From Paraburkholderia sp. Tr-20389 (GTDB lineage Bacteria; Pseudomonadota; Gammaproteobacteria; Burkholderiales; Burkholderiaceae): a stretch of DNA of 64,000 bases. The stretch spans positions 1 through 64,000 of the forward strand of contig NZ_JAAGPD010000035.1 of assembly GCF_017104565.1 (NCBI RefSeq), written 5' to 3'. The notes below the pieces were generated by a model, which did no database searches, was not told the origin of the DNA, and was given only the letters and a program-made list of their open reading frames with translations. Shown here piece after piece: positions 35,525-44,316 of the stretch (the stretch's first letter is position 1; each line of letters starts with the position of its first letter). The translations under genes were made by a program, and so were the position numbers.

Positions 35525-36655
35525 GTGAATCTCGCCTCGCTCAACACACCCGCCGCCATCATCAATCTCGACGCGATGACGCGAAACATCCAGCGCATGC
35601 AATCGCGCATGAATGCACTCGGCGTGAGATTCCGGCCGCACGTGAAGACGACCAAATGCAATCGGGTCGTGCAGGCCCAACTCGATGCCGGCGCGCAAGG
35701 GATCACCGTCTCGACACTGAAGGAAGCGGAGCAGTTCTTCTCCGCGGGAATCGACGACATCGTCTATGCGGTAGCGATGGCCCCCAACAAGCTGGAACAG
35801 GCGATGACCTTGCGCCGGCGCGGGTGCAACCTGAAAATCATCACGGACAGCGTGTCGTCGGCGCACGCCATCGTCGCGTTCGGGAACGCACACGCGGCGT
35901 CGTTCGAGGTGTGGATCGAAGTGGACGTCGACGGACATCGCTCGGGCATCGCACCCGGCGACGACCTGTTGCTCGACGTCGGGCGCATTCTTCACGAAGG
36001 CGGGATGAAGCTGGGCGGCGTGCTCGCCCATGCAGGCTCGAGCTACGACTACAACACGGCGGCCGCGCTGGAACGGATCGCGGAACAGGAGCGCGCCGGC
36101 TGCGTGCAGGCGGCCGAACGTCTGCGCGCGGCGGGCCTGCCGTGCGACACGGTCAGCATCGGCTCGACGCCGACCGCGCTCGCCGCCCGGCATCTGGACG
36201 GCGTGACGGAGGTTCGCGCGGGCGTCTATGTGTTCTTCGATCTCGTCATGCACAACGTCGGCGTGTGCGCGATCGACGACATCGCACTCAGCGTGCTGAC
36301 CACGGTAATCGGGCATCAGGAGAACAAGGGCTGGGCGATCGTCGACGCAGGCTGGATGGCGATGAGCCGCGACCGCGGCACGCAGCGCCAGCAACAGGAC
36401 TTCGGCTACGGCATCGTGTGCAACGAAGACGGCGTGCCGCTCGAAGGCTATGTGATGAGCGCGGCGAACCAGGAACACGGCATCGTCTCTCGCACTGGCG
36501 AGCCAAACACGGCGATTGCCACAACGCTGCCGATCGGCACGCGGCTGCGCATCCTGCCCAATCACGCGTGTGCCACGGGCGCACAGCATCCGGCGTATCA
36601 CGCGCTGTCGCGCGACGGCGCGCTCTCCGAGTGGCCGAGGTTCTACGGCTGGTAA
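35525..36655 (+). CDS. DSD1-family PLP enzyme (D-serine / D-threo-3-hydroxyaspartate dehydratase or aldolase)
   Basis: 376 residues, full length. Fold-type III (alanine-racemase-like) PLP barrel with the Schiff-base lysine in FRPHVKTTKCN (Lys41) and a C-terminal beta domain. The metal pair near the end is His347-x-Cys349 (LPNHACATG). From memory, His-x-Cys is found in D-serine dehydratase and D-threo-3-hydroxyaspartate dehydratase, while D-threonine and hydroxyaspartate aldolases carry His-x-Asp; so the dehydratase branch is favoured. Divergent from the LysR gene; ends 7 bases from the convergent cyclodeaminase homologue. Confidence 0.85.
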   Translation: MNLASLNTPAAIINLDAMTRNIQRMQSRMNALGVRFRPHVKTTKCNRVVQAQLDAGAQGITVSTLKEAEQFFSAGIDDIVYAVAMAPNKLEQAMTLRRRGCNLKIITDSVSSAHAIVAFGNAHAASFEVWIEVDVDGHRSGIAPGDDLLLDVGRILHEGGMKLGGVLAHAGSSYDYNTAAALERIAEQERAGCVQAAERLRAAGLPCDTVSIGSTPTALAARHLDGVTEVRAGVYVFFDLVMHNVGVCAIDDIALSVLTTVIGHQENKGWAIVDAGWMAMSRDRGTQRQQQDFGYGIVCNEDGVPLEGYVMSAANQEHGIVSRTGEPNTAIATTLPIGTRLRILPNHACATGAQHPAYHALSRDGALSEWPRFYGW

Positions 36656-36662
36656 GCGAGCG

Positions 36663-37646
36663 CTACCACGGCCACGCGACGCGCGTGCCGATACCGGCAT
36701 CCGTCGCACGATCGAGCAGCATCTGCGCGACGGTCAGATCCTGCAACGCAAGACCCGTCATATCGAAGATCGTGATGTCGTCGCGAGCACGCCCGGCTTT
36801 CACGGCACCGCCAACCAGCGCGCCGATTTCGACGCTCGGCACATCGGGACGCCATTGCAGTTCGCCGATCTGCGATGCCTGCATGCGATCGTCGACGTAG
36901 ACTTGCGCGCGCTCCAGCAGGCCTTCCGGCAATTCACGCTTGCCTTTCGTGTCGGCGCCCACGCAGTTGATGTGCGTGCCGGCACGCACCGCGTCGGCGC
37001 TGAACAGCGGACCGCCGCCCGGCGTCGCCGTGATGACGATGTCGCTCTGCGCAACCGCTTCATCCGCTTGCGGCGCGTGAAGCACCTCGCAATGCGCGGC
37101 AAACAGCGCTTCGAACGCGGCATCAGGTTCGCCGTGCGAAGTCACGTAACGGATGACCTTCAGGCCGCGCAACAGATGCAGCGCGTACGTCAACTGGATA
37201 CGCGCCTGCGTGCCCGTGCCGAACACGCAAAGGCTTTCGCTGTCGGCACGCGCAAGTTGCTGCAGGCCGAGGCCGCCCGCCGCGCCCGTGCGCATCGTCG
37301 TAATGGCGTTGCCGTCGATCACGCATCGCGGACGCCCCGTCGCAGGATCGACGAGCATCACGGTTGCCTGATGCGGCTCGCCGCCGAGCGCGCGGTTGGA
37401 CGGCCAGAAACCCGCCGCCTTGAAGCCGAGCAGCGCTTCCGCCTGGACGTCGCCCGACTTGATGCCGAAGACGCCGCCCGTCGCGAGCGATTCGCGCACT
37501 ACGGGAAACACGCGCCCTTTTGCTTCGCTATGCAGCACGAACGCGCGCTGCACGGCAGCGAGCACGTCGTCGACCGTCAGCAGTTGCTCGACGTCGTCCT
37601 TGTTGAGCAGCAGCAATGTCGCGTTCAATGTCACGTTATTTGGCAT
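36663..37646 (-). CDS. Ornithine cyclodeaminase/mu-crystallin family protein
   Basis: 327 residues from the ATG at 37646 (MPNNVTLNATLLLLNKDDVEQLLTVDDVLAAV). Rossmann NAD(P)-binding motif in SLCVFGTGTQARIQL and the conserved VVRESLATGGVFGIKSG...STNRALGGEPHQ-type substrate region. The family includes ornithine cyclodeaminase, pyrroline-2-carboxylate reductase, alanine and arginine dehydrogenases (DauB) and iminosuccinate reductase (BhcD). It starts within the last 11 bases of the YheO/DauR-like regulator gene, so they form an operon. That pairing points to imine/oxo-acid reduction in D-amino acid or hydroxyaspartate use. Confidence 0.85.
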   Translation of the reverse strand: MPNNVTLNATLLLLNKDDVEQLLTVDDVLAAVQRAFVLHSEAKGRVFPVVRESLATGGVFGIKSGDVQAEALLGFKAAGFWPSNRALGGEPHQATVMLVDPATGRPRCVIDGNAITTMRTGAAGGLGLQQLARADSESLCVFGTGTQARIQLTYALHLLRGLKVIRYVTSHGEPDAAFEALFAAHCEVLHAPQADEAVAQSDIVITATPGGGPLFSADAVRAGTHINCVGADTKGKRELPEGLLERAQVYVDDRMQASQIGELQWRPDVPSVEIGALVGGAVKAGRARDDITIFDMTGLALQDLTVAQMLLDRATDAGIGTRVAWPW

Positions 37647-38268
37647 CGTTGTACACCGTCGCACGAGAAACGCCCAGATGGGCGGCAATGATTTCCATCG
37701 ACTTTCGCACTTCCAGAAAGCCCGCCTGCTTCAGTTCCTGCATCAACGCTCGCCGCTGCTCCGTCTTCAGCGCATGCGGCGTAGTGGCAAGCGAGATCGC
37801 GTATTGATCGATACGCTCGCGCAGCGCTTCCGCATTCGCCGGATCGATCGACTCTTTCACGCCGACGCCCGACGCCGTACAGAACTGCTCCAGCATGTTC
37901 TGGATACCGCGAAACAGATTCAGGTCGACGTTCAGGCACAACGCGGCGATGTAGCGGCCCGTCGAGTCCTTGACGCCGACCGACGTACTCTTGGCCCGGC
38001 GGCCGTCGCCGAACTGATTCGGATAGTTGGCCAGCAACTGCGGATAGTCGTCGTCTGCGATGCGCGCGAGCCCGAGTTCCGTCGCCGGATCGCCGACGTC
38101 GCGCCCGGACAGGTTGTTGTGGATCGCGAGAATCGCGTGGTGCGGGTCGCGCAGATCGTGCACGACGACTTCGCAAAACGGCGCGAACGTCTGCCCCAGA
38201 CCTTCTGCGATCTGCTTGACCTGATCGATCAGCGACGCCTGCTCCCGCTCCAAAGCGCTTTTCTTCAT
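37636..38268 (-). CDS. YheO/DauR-like transcriptional regulator
   Basis: 210 residues from the ATG at 38268 (MKKSALEREQASLIDQVKQIAEGLGQTF). A YheO-like PAS domain (about 10-125, CEVVVHDLRDPHHAILAIHNNLSGRDVGDP) and a C-terminal HTH_22 (KSMEIIAAHLGVSRATVYNDAK). DauR of Pseudomonas aeruginosa, of this family, represses D-arginine genes including an ornithine-cyclodeaminase homologue, the same pairing as here. Its own promoter region has a 15-mer related to the operator before the PLP dehydratase gene, suggesting autoregulation. Confidence 0.85.
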   Translation of the reverse strand: MKKSALEREQASLIDQVKQIAEGLGQTFAPFCEVVVHDLRDPHHAILAIHNNLSGRDVGDPATELGLARIADDDYPQLLANYPNQFGDGRRAKSTSVGVKDSTGRYIAALCLNVDLNLFRGIQNMLEQFCTASGVGVKESIDPANAEALRERIDQYAISLATTPHALKTEQRRALMQELKQAGFLEVRKSMEIIAAHLGVSRATVYNDAK

Positions 38269-38270
38269 GG

Positions 38271-38285
38271 TAGACGTTTTATCTA
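38271..38285. promoter_or_regulatory. Candidate operator before the DauR-like gene
   Basis: TAGACGTTTTATCTA, an inverted repeat (TAGA/TCTA ends) 3-17 bases upstream of the start codon. It shares the form TAGAC-N5-RTCTA with 34463-34477 in front of the PLP dehydratase gene. Confidence 0.5.
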
Positions 38286-38467
38286 AAGTTACCCATATTG
38301 TACAGACAATGACGGGCGAAGAGGAGCGCCGAAGCAATGAGCAACCGACTCATTTCTCTTGAACGCGGTCTCGCATGGCCTATATTCGACTGATGCACGG
38401 CGCATCGACGCCCAAACCGGCATGGCCGCCGGACCGTCGCGTGCCATCGCGAACCAGTGAGCCGATC

Positions 38468-39214
38468 ATGTGCGATAAGTGTGAAGAACCGCGGCAAGAC
38501 GAAGACCCGGGCCGCAGGCGTTTTCTCGGCTTGACAGGGACGCTGGCGCTGGCGTCCATCGTCCCGGCCGCGCTGCTCCCCGCCACCGCGCACGCGGATG
38601 CGCTGACGAAAGCCCAGCGCGACAGCATGACGCCGCAACAGATCATCGACGACATGAAACGCGGCAATGCGCGCTTCCAGAAGGGCGAGCGCAAACCGCG
38701 CAACTATCTGCGCGAGCAGCGCGCCAGCGCGGCGGGACAATATCCCGCAGCCGTGCTGCTCAGCTGTATCGATTCACGCGCGCCCGCCGAAGTGATCATG
38801 GACCTCGGTATCGGCGATATCTTCAACTGCCGCGTCGCGGGCAACGTCGAGAACAACGACATCCTCGGCAGCATGGAATTTGCGTGCAAGCTGTCGGGCG
38901 CGAAGGTCGTCGTCGTGATGGGCCACACGTCCTGCGGCGCGATCAAGGGCGCCATTGCGAACGCCGAACTGGGCAATCTCACTGGACTGCTCGACAAGAT
39001 CAAGCCGGCCGTGCAGGCCACGGATTACAGCGGAGAACGCACCGCGACGAACTACGCGTTCGTGAACGCAGTCGCGCGCAAGAACGTCGAACTGACCATC
39101 GCGAACATCCGCCGCGACAGCCCCGTGCTCGCGGAACTGGAGAAGCAAGGCACGATCGGCATCGCCGGCGCGATGTACGACCTGAACACAGGAGCGCTCG
39201 AATTTCTGGGCTGA
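38468..39214 (+). CDS. Beta-carbonic anhydrase with Tat signal
   Basis: 248 residues from the ATG at 38468. A twin-arginine signal (GRRRFLGLTGTLALASIVPAALLPATAHA, residues 15-43) directs a folded protein to the periplasm. The catalytic domain keeps the zinc ligands Cys100, His153 and Cys156 and the Asp102-Arg104 dyad (SCIDSRAP, GHTSCGA). It interconverts CO2 and bicarbonate. Exported beta-class enzymes are a minority; most are cytoplasmic. Stands alone. Confidence 0.9.
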   Translation: MCDKCEEPRQDEDPGRRRFLGLTGTLALASIVPAALLPATAHADALTKAQRDSMTPQQIIDDMKRGNARFQKGERKPRNYLREQRASAAGQYPAAVLLSCIDSRAPAEVIMDLGIGDIFNCRVAGNVENNDILGSMEFACKLSGAKVVVVMGHTSCGAIKGAIANAELGNLTGLLDKIKPAVQATDYSGERTATNYAFVNAVARKNVELTIANIRRDSPVLAELEKQGTIGIAGAMYDLNTGALEFLG

Positions 39215-39290
39215 GGTTGCGGGCCCGTCTGGTAGGGCCGTTGCATTTTCTGTTACGCTGCGCCCTTTCTCTCAGCCTGAACCCGTCAAG

Positions 39291-39680
39291 ATGGATACCC
39301 CTTTCAACGAACGCGGCGTGTCGGTCACGCGCAATGCGCTGTCGGCGGCCGGCCAGATCTTTCCGTTGCGCGACATCCAGCAGGTGCGCGTCGTCACCGT
39401 GCAGAAGAACAGGCTCGTGCCGTGCTCGATTTCGGTGATCGGCGCAGTGGCCGCGATCGTGGGCGGAGTGTTCTCGTCGTCGCTGGGCATCGTGGCGGGT
39501 GTGATGCTGATCGTCGTCGGCTGGCTCACGTGGATCACGCAGGACGTCACGCACCGTCTGATGGTGCAAACGGGCGGCAGCGAACGCGAAGCGTTGTCGA
39601 GCGTCGATCTGTCTTTCGTCGAACGCGTTGCGCAGACGGTTCGCGACGCGCTCGGCGCCGCCGCCGCGCCGAAAAACTGA
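39291..39680 (+). CDS. DUF6232-like small membrane protein
   Basis: 129 residues. An N-terminal beta-rich segment (MDTPFNERGVSVTRNALSAAGQIFPLRDIQQVRVVTVQKNR), two adjacent membrane helices (about 45-85) and a soluble tail. This matches the layout of DUF6232. Function unknown. 76 bases downstream of the carbonic anhydrase gene. Confidence 0.7.
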   Translation: MDTPFNERGVSVTRNALSAAGQIFPLRDIQQVRVVTVQKNRLVPCSISVIGAVAAIVGGVFSSSLGIVAGVMLIVVGWLTWITQDVTHRLMVQTGGSEREALSSVDLSFVERVAQTVRDALGAAAAPKN

Positions 39681-39809
39681 GTGCGCTACGCCGCCTTTAC
39701 ACGAAATTAACGGCGCCCGCCGTTCCTTTTGCACGCGCTTGAGACGCCGCCCGCTACAGTGGACGCGTCTCAACAGCCGCGCCGCCCACTAAGCGGCGGC
39801 GCATCGACG

Positions 39810-40160
39810 ATGCATACCGTGATCGCTTCTTCGCGCACCGCTCCGCGCCGCACTGCTTCTCCCGACATCGAAACACAACCCGTGCTGTCGCTCGTCACCA
39901 TCGACGTGAGCGTGCCCGGCATTTCGTCTGCATCTGGCCGCAGCGCATTGCTCGCGGCACTCGGCGACGGCGCGCGCCTGTTCGTCATGGCCGTGGACAA
40001 ACGCAACGACTGCATCACGTTTCGCGTCGACGTGATGGCGAAGAGCGTCGGCGAGGTCGTCGGCGTGCTGGCGGGCGCGCTGCGCCGCGCGACCATCGGC
40101 CGTGTGCGCACGATCTGCCTCACGAATTCGATCGCACATTCAATCGCACAGCAGCACTAA
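39810..40160 (+). CDS. Hypothetical protein
   Basis: 116 residues from the ATG at 39810; an in-frame GTG/ATG-type start further upstream is possible. After a basic, disordered start the region LSLVTIDVSVPGISSASGRSALLAALGDGARLFVMAVDKRNDCITFRVDVMAKSVGEVVGVLAGALRRA has the alternating strand/helix pattern of a small alpha/beta (ACT-like) domain. I do not recognise the family. Confidence 0.6.
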   Translation: MHTVIASSRTAPRRTASPDIETQPVLSLVTIDVSVPGISSASGRSALLAALGDGARLFVMAVDKRNDCITFRVDVMAKSVGEVVGVLAGALRRATIGRVRTICLTNSIAHSIAQQH

Positions 40161-40327
40161 GCGAAGCGCACCCCTCGTTCACACATTTTTGCAGCTAGCG
40201 ACGACCGCACGCGTAGAGTCGGCGGTCCTCTCATTTCGCGTGCCCTCGCGCGATGCCAGCGCGCGCCGCCGAGCCCGAACGGCTGCGCGGCGGTCATCGG
40301 GGTACGCACTTCTGCAAGGTGTGTGCG

Positions 40328-41383
40328 ATGTCTGTCCATTTCATCCGGCGCATGGCCGGCTTCGCGGGCGCGCTTGTCGCGCTCGCGCTCACGGCCTGTT
40401 CGACGCCGATCAGCACGCCCGTCCCGCCTGAGACGCAGCCGAGCCTCATCAACCAGGGCCGCGACGGCCTGCTCATACCGCTGCGAGCGGAACGCAGCGA
40501 TGCGCACGGCCGCTCGGCGATCGGCCTGCCCGTGCAGATGGACGGCAAGGCCGTCTATCTGATGCTCGACACGGGCACGCACGGCGCGCGCGTGCTGTCG
40601 TCGGTATTGCCGCGTTCGAACTATCCGGCAGCGGGCGCGCGCTCCACGCTTGCATTCGCAACCGATGCACAAGTAGCCGGCGCGGCCGTCACAGTGCCGT
40701 TAAGTATCGGCGGCGTGAAACCGATGAATATCGACGTGCAGGCTGTCGACGAAGTCAGCTGTCTGAAGATCAACAAGCACTGCGTCGCGCAGGATGGCTA
40801 CACGGGCGAGTTCGGCTGGGCCTTCTCGGGCATTCTCGGCGTGGGCGCCGATGACCCGCGCGACCCCTGCTGCACGCAACCGCTGCGCGCGCTGCCCGCG
40901 AACATCGGTCAGCGTTATCTGGTGCGCGCGCAACTCGACCGTCCGTTTCTCGTGCTGAGTCCGTCGAATGCACTGACGAAGGACTTCACGCTCGTCCCGC
41001 TCGCGATGGGCAAGGACGGCTCCGCGCGCTGGCCGGTGGGCTGCGTGCAGGTGGGCAACAAGATGCGCTTTTGCGCGCCCGTTGTGTTTTCGACGGGCGG
41101 CACCGACATGATCCGTGTCGAAACCGACAAGGCACCCGACTGGGCCAGCGAGGTCGACGAGCGCATGACGTTCGCACAAGGCAACTATGACGTGGTGCTG
41201 GGCATCGGTGACTGGGCCCATCGTTTCAACGATGCGCAGACGACCATCGTGAAGGCCGCACCCGGCGCGAACCGCATCGTGGTAGGGCTGATGTCGCTGC
41301 AGAACATCGACCTGCTGTTCGATTTCGCGCATGGTCAGCTTGGTCTGCGTGCGTCGCGCGACATCGAGCGGATGGGTAGCTAG
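40328..41383 (+). CDS. Putative lipoprotein with a retropepsin-like DTG motif
   Basis: 351 residues from the ATG at 40328; the frame extends upstream but this start gives a lipoprotein signal with lipobox LTAC (MSVHFIRRMAGFAGALVALALTAC). The mature part contains VYLMLDTGTHGARVLSS, the DTG catalytic signature of aspartic proteases of the retropepsin type, followed by a beta-rich domain and several cysteines (SCLKINKHC, DPCC, CVQVGNKMRFC). Whether it is an active protease is unproven. Followed by a strong terminator. Confidence 0.7.
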   Translation: MSVHFIRRMAGFAGALVALALTACSTPISTPVPPETQPSLINQGRDGLLIPLRAERSDAHGRSAIGLPVQMDGKAVYLMLDTGTHGARVLSSVLPRSNYPAAGARSTLAFATDAQVAGAAVTVPLSIGGVKPMNIDVQAVDEVSCLKINKHCVAQDGYTGEFGWAFSGILGVGADDPRDPCCTQPLRALPANIGQRYLVRAQLDRPFLVLSPSNALTKDFTLVPLAMGKDGSARWPVGCVQVGNKMRFCAPVVFSTGGTDMIRVETDKAPDWASEVDERMTFAQGNYDVVLGIGDWAHRFNDAQTTIVKAAPGANRIVVGLMSLQNIDLLFDFAHGQLGLRASRDIERMGS

Positions 41384-41405
41384 TCATCACGCAAGACGTA
41401 AACAG

Positions 41406-41448
41406 AAAGCCGCCGCGCAATGCAACGCATCGCGCGGCGGCTTTTTCG
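41406..41448 (+). terminator. Bidirectional terminator between the DTG lipoprotein gene and glgP
   Basis: Perfect 13-bp stem AAAGCCGCCGCGC / GCGCGGCGGCTTT, 13-base loop, then TT. Serves the rightward lipoprotein gene and, with its A-rich left flank, may also serve the leftward glgP. Confidence 0.88.
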
Positions 41449-41473
41449 CTTTCAACGTCTCAGTGCGAACACG

Positions 41474-43927
41474 TCACTCAAGTTCGAGCGGCTTCACATT
41501 CCAGATATCGCGTGCGTACTCGGCGATTGTGCGGTCCGACGAAAACTGCCCCATGCCCGCGACGTTCTCGATTGCGCTGCGCGTCCAGCTTTGCCGGTCG
41601 AGATAGCGCTTGTCGACTTCGTCTTGCGCCTTCGCGAACGCCGCGAAATCGGCGAGCACCATGTAGTGATCGCCCCAGTCGACGAGCGTATGGAAGATAT
41701 CCGAGAAGCGCAGCGGGTCGTCGGGTGAGAAGAAGCCCGTGCGGATCTGGTCGAGCGCCAACTTCAACTCGGGGTTGTGCTCGTAGATTTCGCGCGGCCG
41801 ATAACCCGTCGCGCGCAATTCGTCGACCTGATCCGCCGTGTGTCCAAAGATGAAAATATTCTCGCGTCCGACGGCATCGCAGATCTCGATGTTCGCGCCG
41901 TCCATCGTGCCGATCGTCAGCGCACCGTTCAACGCGAGCTTCATGTTGCCCGTACCCGACGCTTCCGTGCCCGCCATCGAAATCTGCTCGGACAGATCCG
42001 CCGCGGGAATGATCAGCTCGGCGACGCTCACGCCGTAGTTCGGCACGAATACCACCTTCAGGCGATCGCCGATCACCGGGTCGCTGTTCACGGTCCTGCC
42101 GATGTCGCCGATCAGCTTGATGACCGTCTTCGCCATCCGGTACGCGGACGCCGCCTTGCCCGCGAACATCACCACACGCGGCACCCAGTCGCGCTCCGGA
42201 TGCGCGCGAATGCGGTTGTACCGCACGATCACGTGCAGCGCGTTGAGCAGTTGCCGCTTGTATTCGTGGATGCGCTTCACCTGAAGGTCGAACATCGCGT
42301 CCGGGTCGAACGTCATCTTCGTGTGATGCTGGAGACGCTGGATCAGACGCAGCTTGTTCTGGCGCTTCGCTTCATGGAACGCGTGCATGAACGACGGATC
42401 GTCGCGCAGATCGCGCAGCTTGCCGAGTTCGAACAGATCGCGCCGCCAGTGCGTGCCGATCTGTTCGTCGATCAGCTTCGACATCGACGGACTCGACTGC
42501 GCGAGCCAGCGGCGCGGCGTCACGCCGTTGGTGACGTTGGTGAAGCGCTCGGGCCAGATCTTCGCGAAATCCGCGAAGATATCGCGCGTCATCAGTTGCG
42601 AATGCAGCTTCGACACGCCGTTCACTTTCTGGCTCGCGACGATCGCCAGATGCGCCATGCGCACGCGCCGCTGTCCATATTCGTCGACGAGCGAGATACG
42701 CCGGATCATGTCGACGTCATGGCCCGAATGCTCGCTGACATGCTTGAGAAATTCGGCGTTGATCTCGAAGATGATTTCGAGGTGACGCGGCAGCAGGCGC
42801 GCGAGCGTCTCCACGTCCCACGTTTCGAGCGCTTCGGGCATCAGCGTGTGATTCGTGTACGAGAACATCTGCTGTATGTCTTTCCACGCCTTCGCCCACG
42901 GCACGTGATGCACATCGACGAGCAGACGCATCAGTTCCGGAATCGCGAGCACCGGGTGCGTGTCGTTCAGATGCACGGCGACCTTTTCCGCGAAACGCCC
43001 GAACGTGCTGTGCGTGCGTTGATAACGGCGGATCAGATCCTGCATCGTCGCCGACACGAAGAAGTACTCCTGACGCAGGCGCAATTCGCGGCCGGCGGGT
43101 GTCGAGTCGTCGGGATACAGCAGACGCGACACGTTCTCCGACATGTTCTTCGCATCGACGGCACGACGGTAGTCGCCCTGATTGAACGCCGACAGATCGA
43201 GCTCTTCCGTCGCGCGCGCGGACCACAGGCGCAGCGTGTTGGTCGCGCTCGTCGCGAAGCCGGGAATCACGGTGTCGTAGGCCATCGCGTTCACGTGCTG
43301 CGTTTCGATCCATTCGACATGACCGTCGCGCTGCACCGTGCGTCCGCCGAAATGCACGATGTACTGCACTTCAGGACGCGGAAATTCCCACGGGTTGCCC
43401 GCGCGCAGCCAGTAATCGGGGGTTTCGATCTGCTCGCCGTCGACGATCTGCTGCTTGAACATTCCGTATTCGTAACGAATACCGTAGCCGAAGCCCGGAA
43501 TGCCGAGCGTCGCCATCGAATCCAGAAAGCACGCGGCGAGACGCCCGAGGCCGCCGTTGCCGAGCGCGGCATCGGGCTCGAGATCGGTCAGCGCTTCCAT
43601 GTCGACGCCGAGACCCGCGAGCGCTTCCTTCATCTGGTCGTAGATGCCGAGCGCGAGCAACGCGTTCGTGAACGTGCGCCCGATCAGGAATTCCATGGAC
43701 AGGTAATACACGCGTTTCACGTCCTGCTCGTACTGCTGGCGCGTGGTCTTCATCCAGCGCGCGACGAGCCGGTCGCGCACGGCGAGCGCCGCGGCATGCA
43801 GCCAGTCTTGCGGACGTGCCGTCACGGCGTCCTTGCCGACGCCGTACATCATGCGGTTGGAAATCGAGCGCCGCAGCGCATCGACGGTACTGTTGAGCTG
43901 GTCGAATTCCAGATCCACCGCTGTCAT
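41474..43927 (-). CDS. glgP: Glycogen/maltodextrin phosphorylase
   Basis: 817 residues from the ATG at 43927, with GGAGG upstream; the frame extends 130 codons further but without coding character. GT35 phosphorylase with the PLP lysine at Lys663 (EASGTGNMKLALNGALTIGTMDGANIE) and the nucleotide/glucose-binding segments (LAACFLDSMATLGIPGFGYGIRYEYGMF). Releases glucose 1-phosphate from alpha-1,4-glucans. No other glycogen gene is beside it. Confidence 0.93.
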   Translation of the reverse strand: MTAVDLEFDQLNSTVDALRRSISNRMMYGVGKDAVTARPQDWLHAAALAVRDRLVARWMKTTRQQYEQDVKRVYYLSMEFLIGRTFTNALLALGIYDQMKEALAGLGVDMEALTDLEPDAALGNGGLGRLAACFLDSMATLGIPGFGYGIRYEYGMFKQQIVDGEQIETPDYWLRAGNPWEFPRPEVQYIVHFGGRTVQRDGHVEWIETQHVNAMAYDTVIPGFATSATNTLRLWSARATEELDLSAFNQGDYRRAVDAKNMSENVSRLLYPDDSTPAGRELRLRQEYFFVSATMQDLIRRYQRTHSTFGRFAEKVAVHLNDTHPVLAIPELMRLLVDVHHVPWAKAWKDIQQMFSYTNHTLMPEALETWDVETLARLLPRHLEIIFEINAEFLKHVSEHSGHDVDMIRRISLVDEYGQRRVRMAHLAIVASQKVNGVSKLHSQLMTRDIFADFAKIWPERFTNVTNGVTPRRWLAQSSPSMSKLIDEQIGTHWRRDLFELGKLRDLRDDPSFMHAFHEAKRQNKLRLIQRLQHHTKMTFDPDAMFDLQVKRIHEYKRQLLNALHVIVRYNRIRAHPERDWVPRVVMFAGKAASAYRMAKTVIKLIGDIGRTVNSDPVIGDRLKVVFVPNYGVSVAELIIPAADLSEQISMAGTEASGTGNMKLALNGALTIGTMDGANIEICDAVGRENIFIFGHTADQVDELRATGYRPREIYEHNPELKLALDQIRTGFFSPDDPLRFSDIFHTLVDWGDHYMVLADFAAFAKAQDEVDKRYLDRQSWTRSAIENVAGMGQFSSDRTIAEYARDIWNVKPLELE

Positions 43928-44316
43928 CGAAGCCTCCGGTAAATCGACGCGGCGCGCGCTGAACGGTTTGCGTAGTGGGTGCGTGCGGCGCGGGCCGGTC
44001 TGGTGGATAAATAAGCAGAGTAGGACATTTTGCATCGTCCCGTGTCTGCGTCCATTGCGTTCTCGAAAAGCCTGCTCACCATGCAGACACGGCGCGCGGC
44101 CGTGCAGTTCCACGATCGGGCGGCCTGATTCTGTCTGAGCAACTGTCTGAGCAACTGCGATGCCCCAGATGGGCACGATGCCGGTGCAGACGGCCCGCTT
44201 CCTTGCACTAGTATGGATGAGTAAAAAGGCGGTCCGGAGACAGTGGCGTCGCGCTACGTCCCGCCGGGATCCGTCTGTAGCGCCGCTGGCGTCGCCGTGC
44301 TCCGATGGAGGTCGAC
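43928..44316. other. Spacer upstream of glgP
   Basis: 389 bases without a supported gene. Contains the 12-bp tandem repeat at 44131-44154. The open frames reading toward glgP here have shadow composition. Confidence 0.5.
44131..44154. repeat. Short tandem repeat, 2 x 12 bp
   Basis: Two perfect copies of CTGTCTGAGCAA, followed by CTG of a third. Non-coding, upstream of glgP. Confidence 0.8.

Noticed and set aside
41777-43942. Long plus-strand open frame opposite glgP
   Set aside because: Arg/His-rich shadow of glycogen phosphorylase, with no ribosome binding site or recognisable domain.
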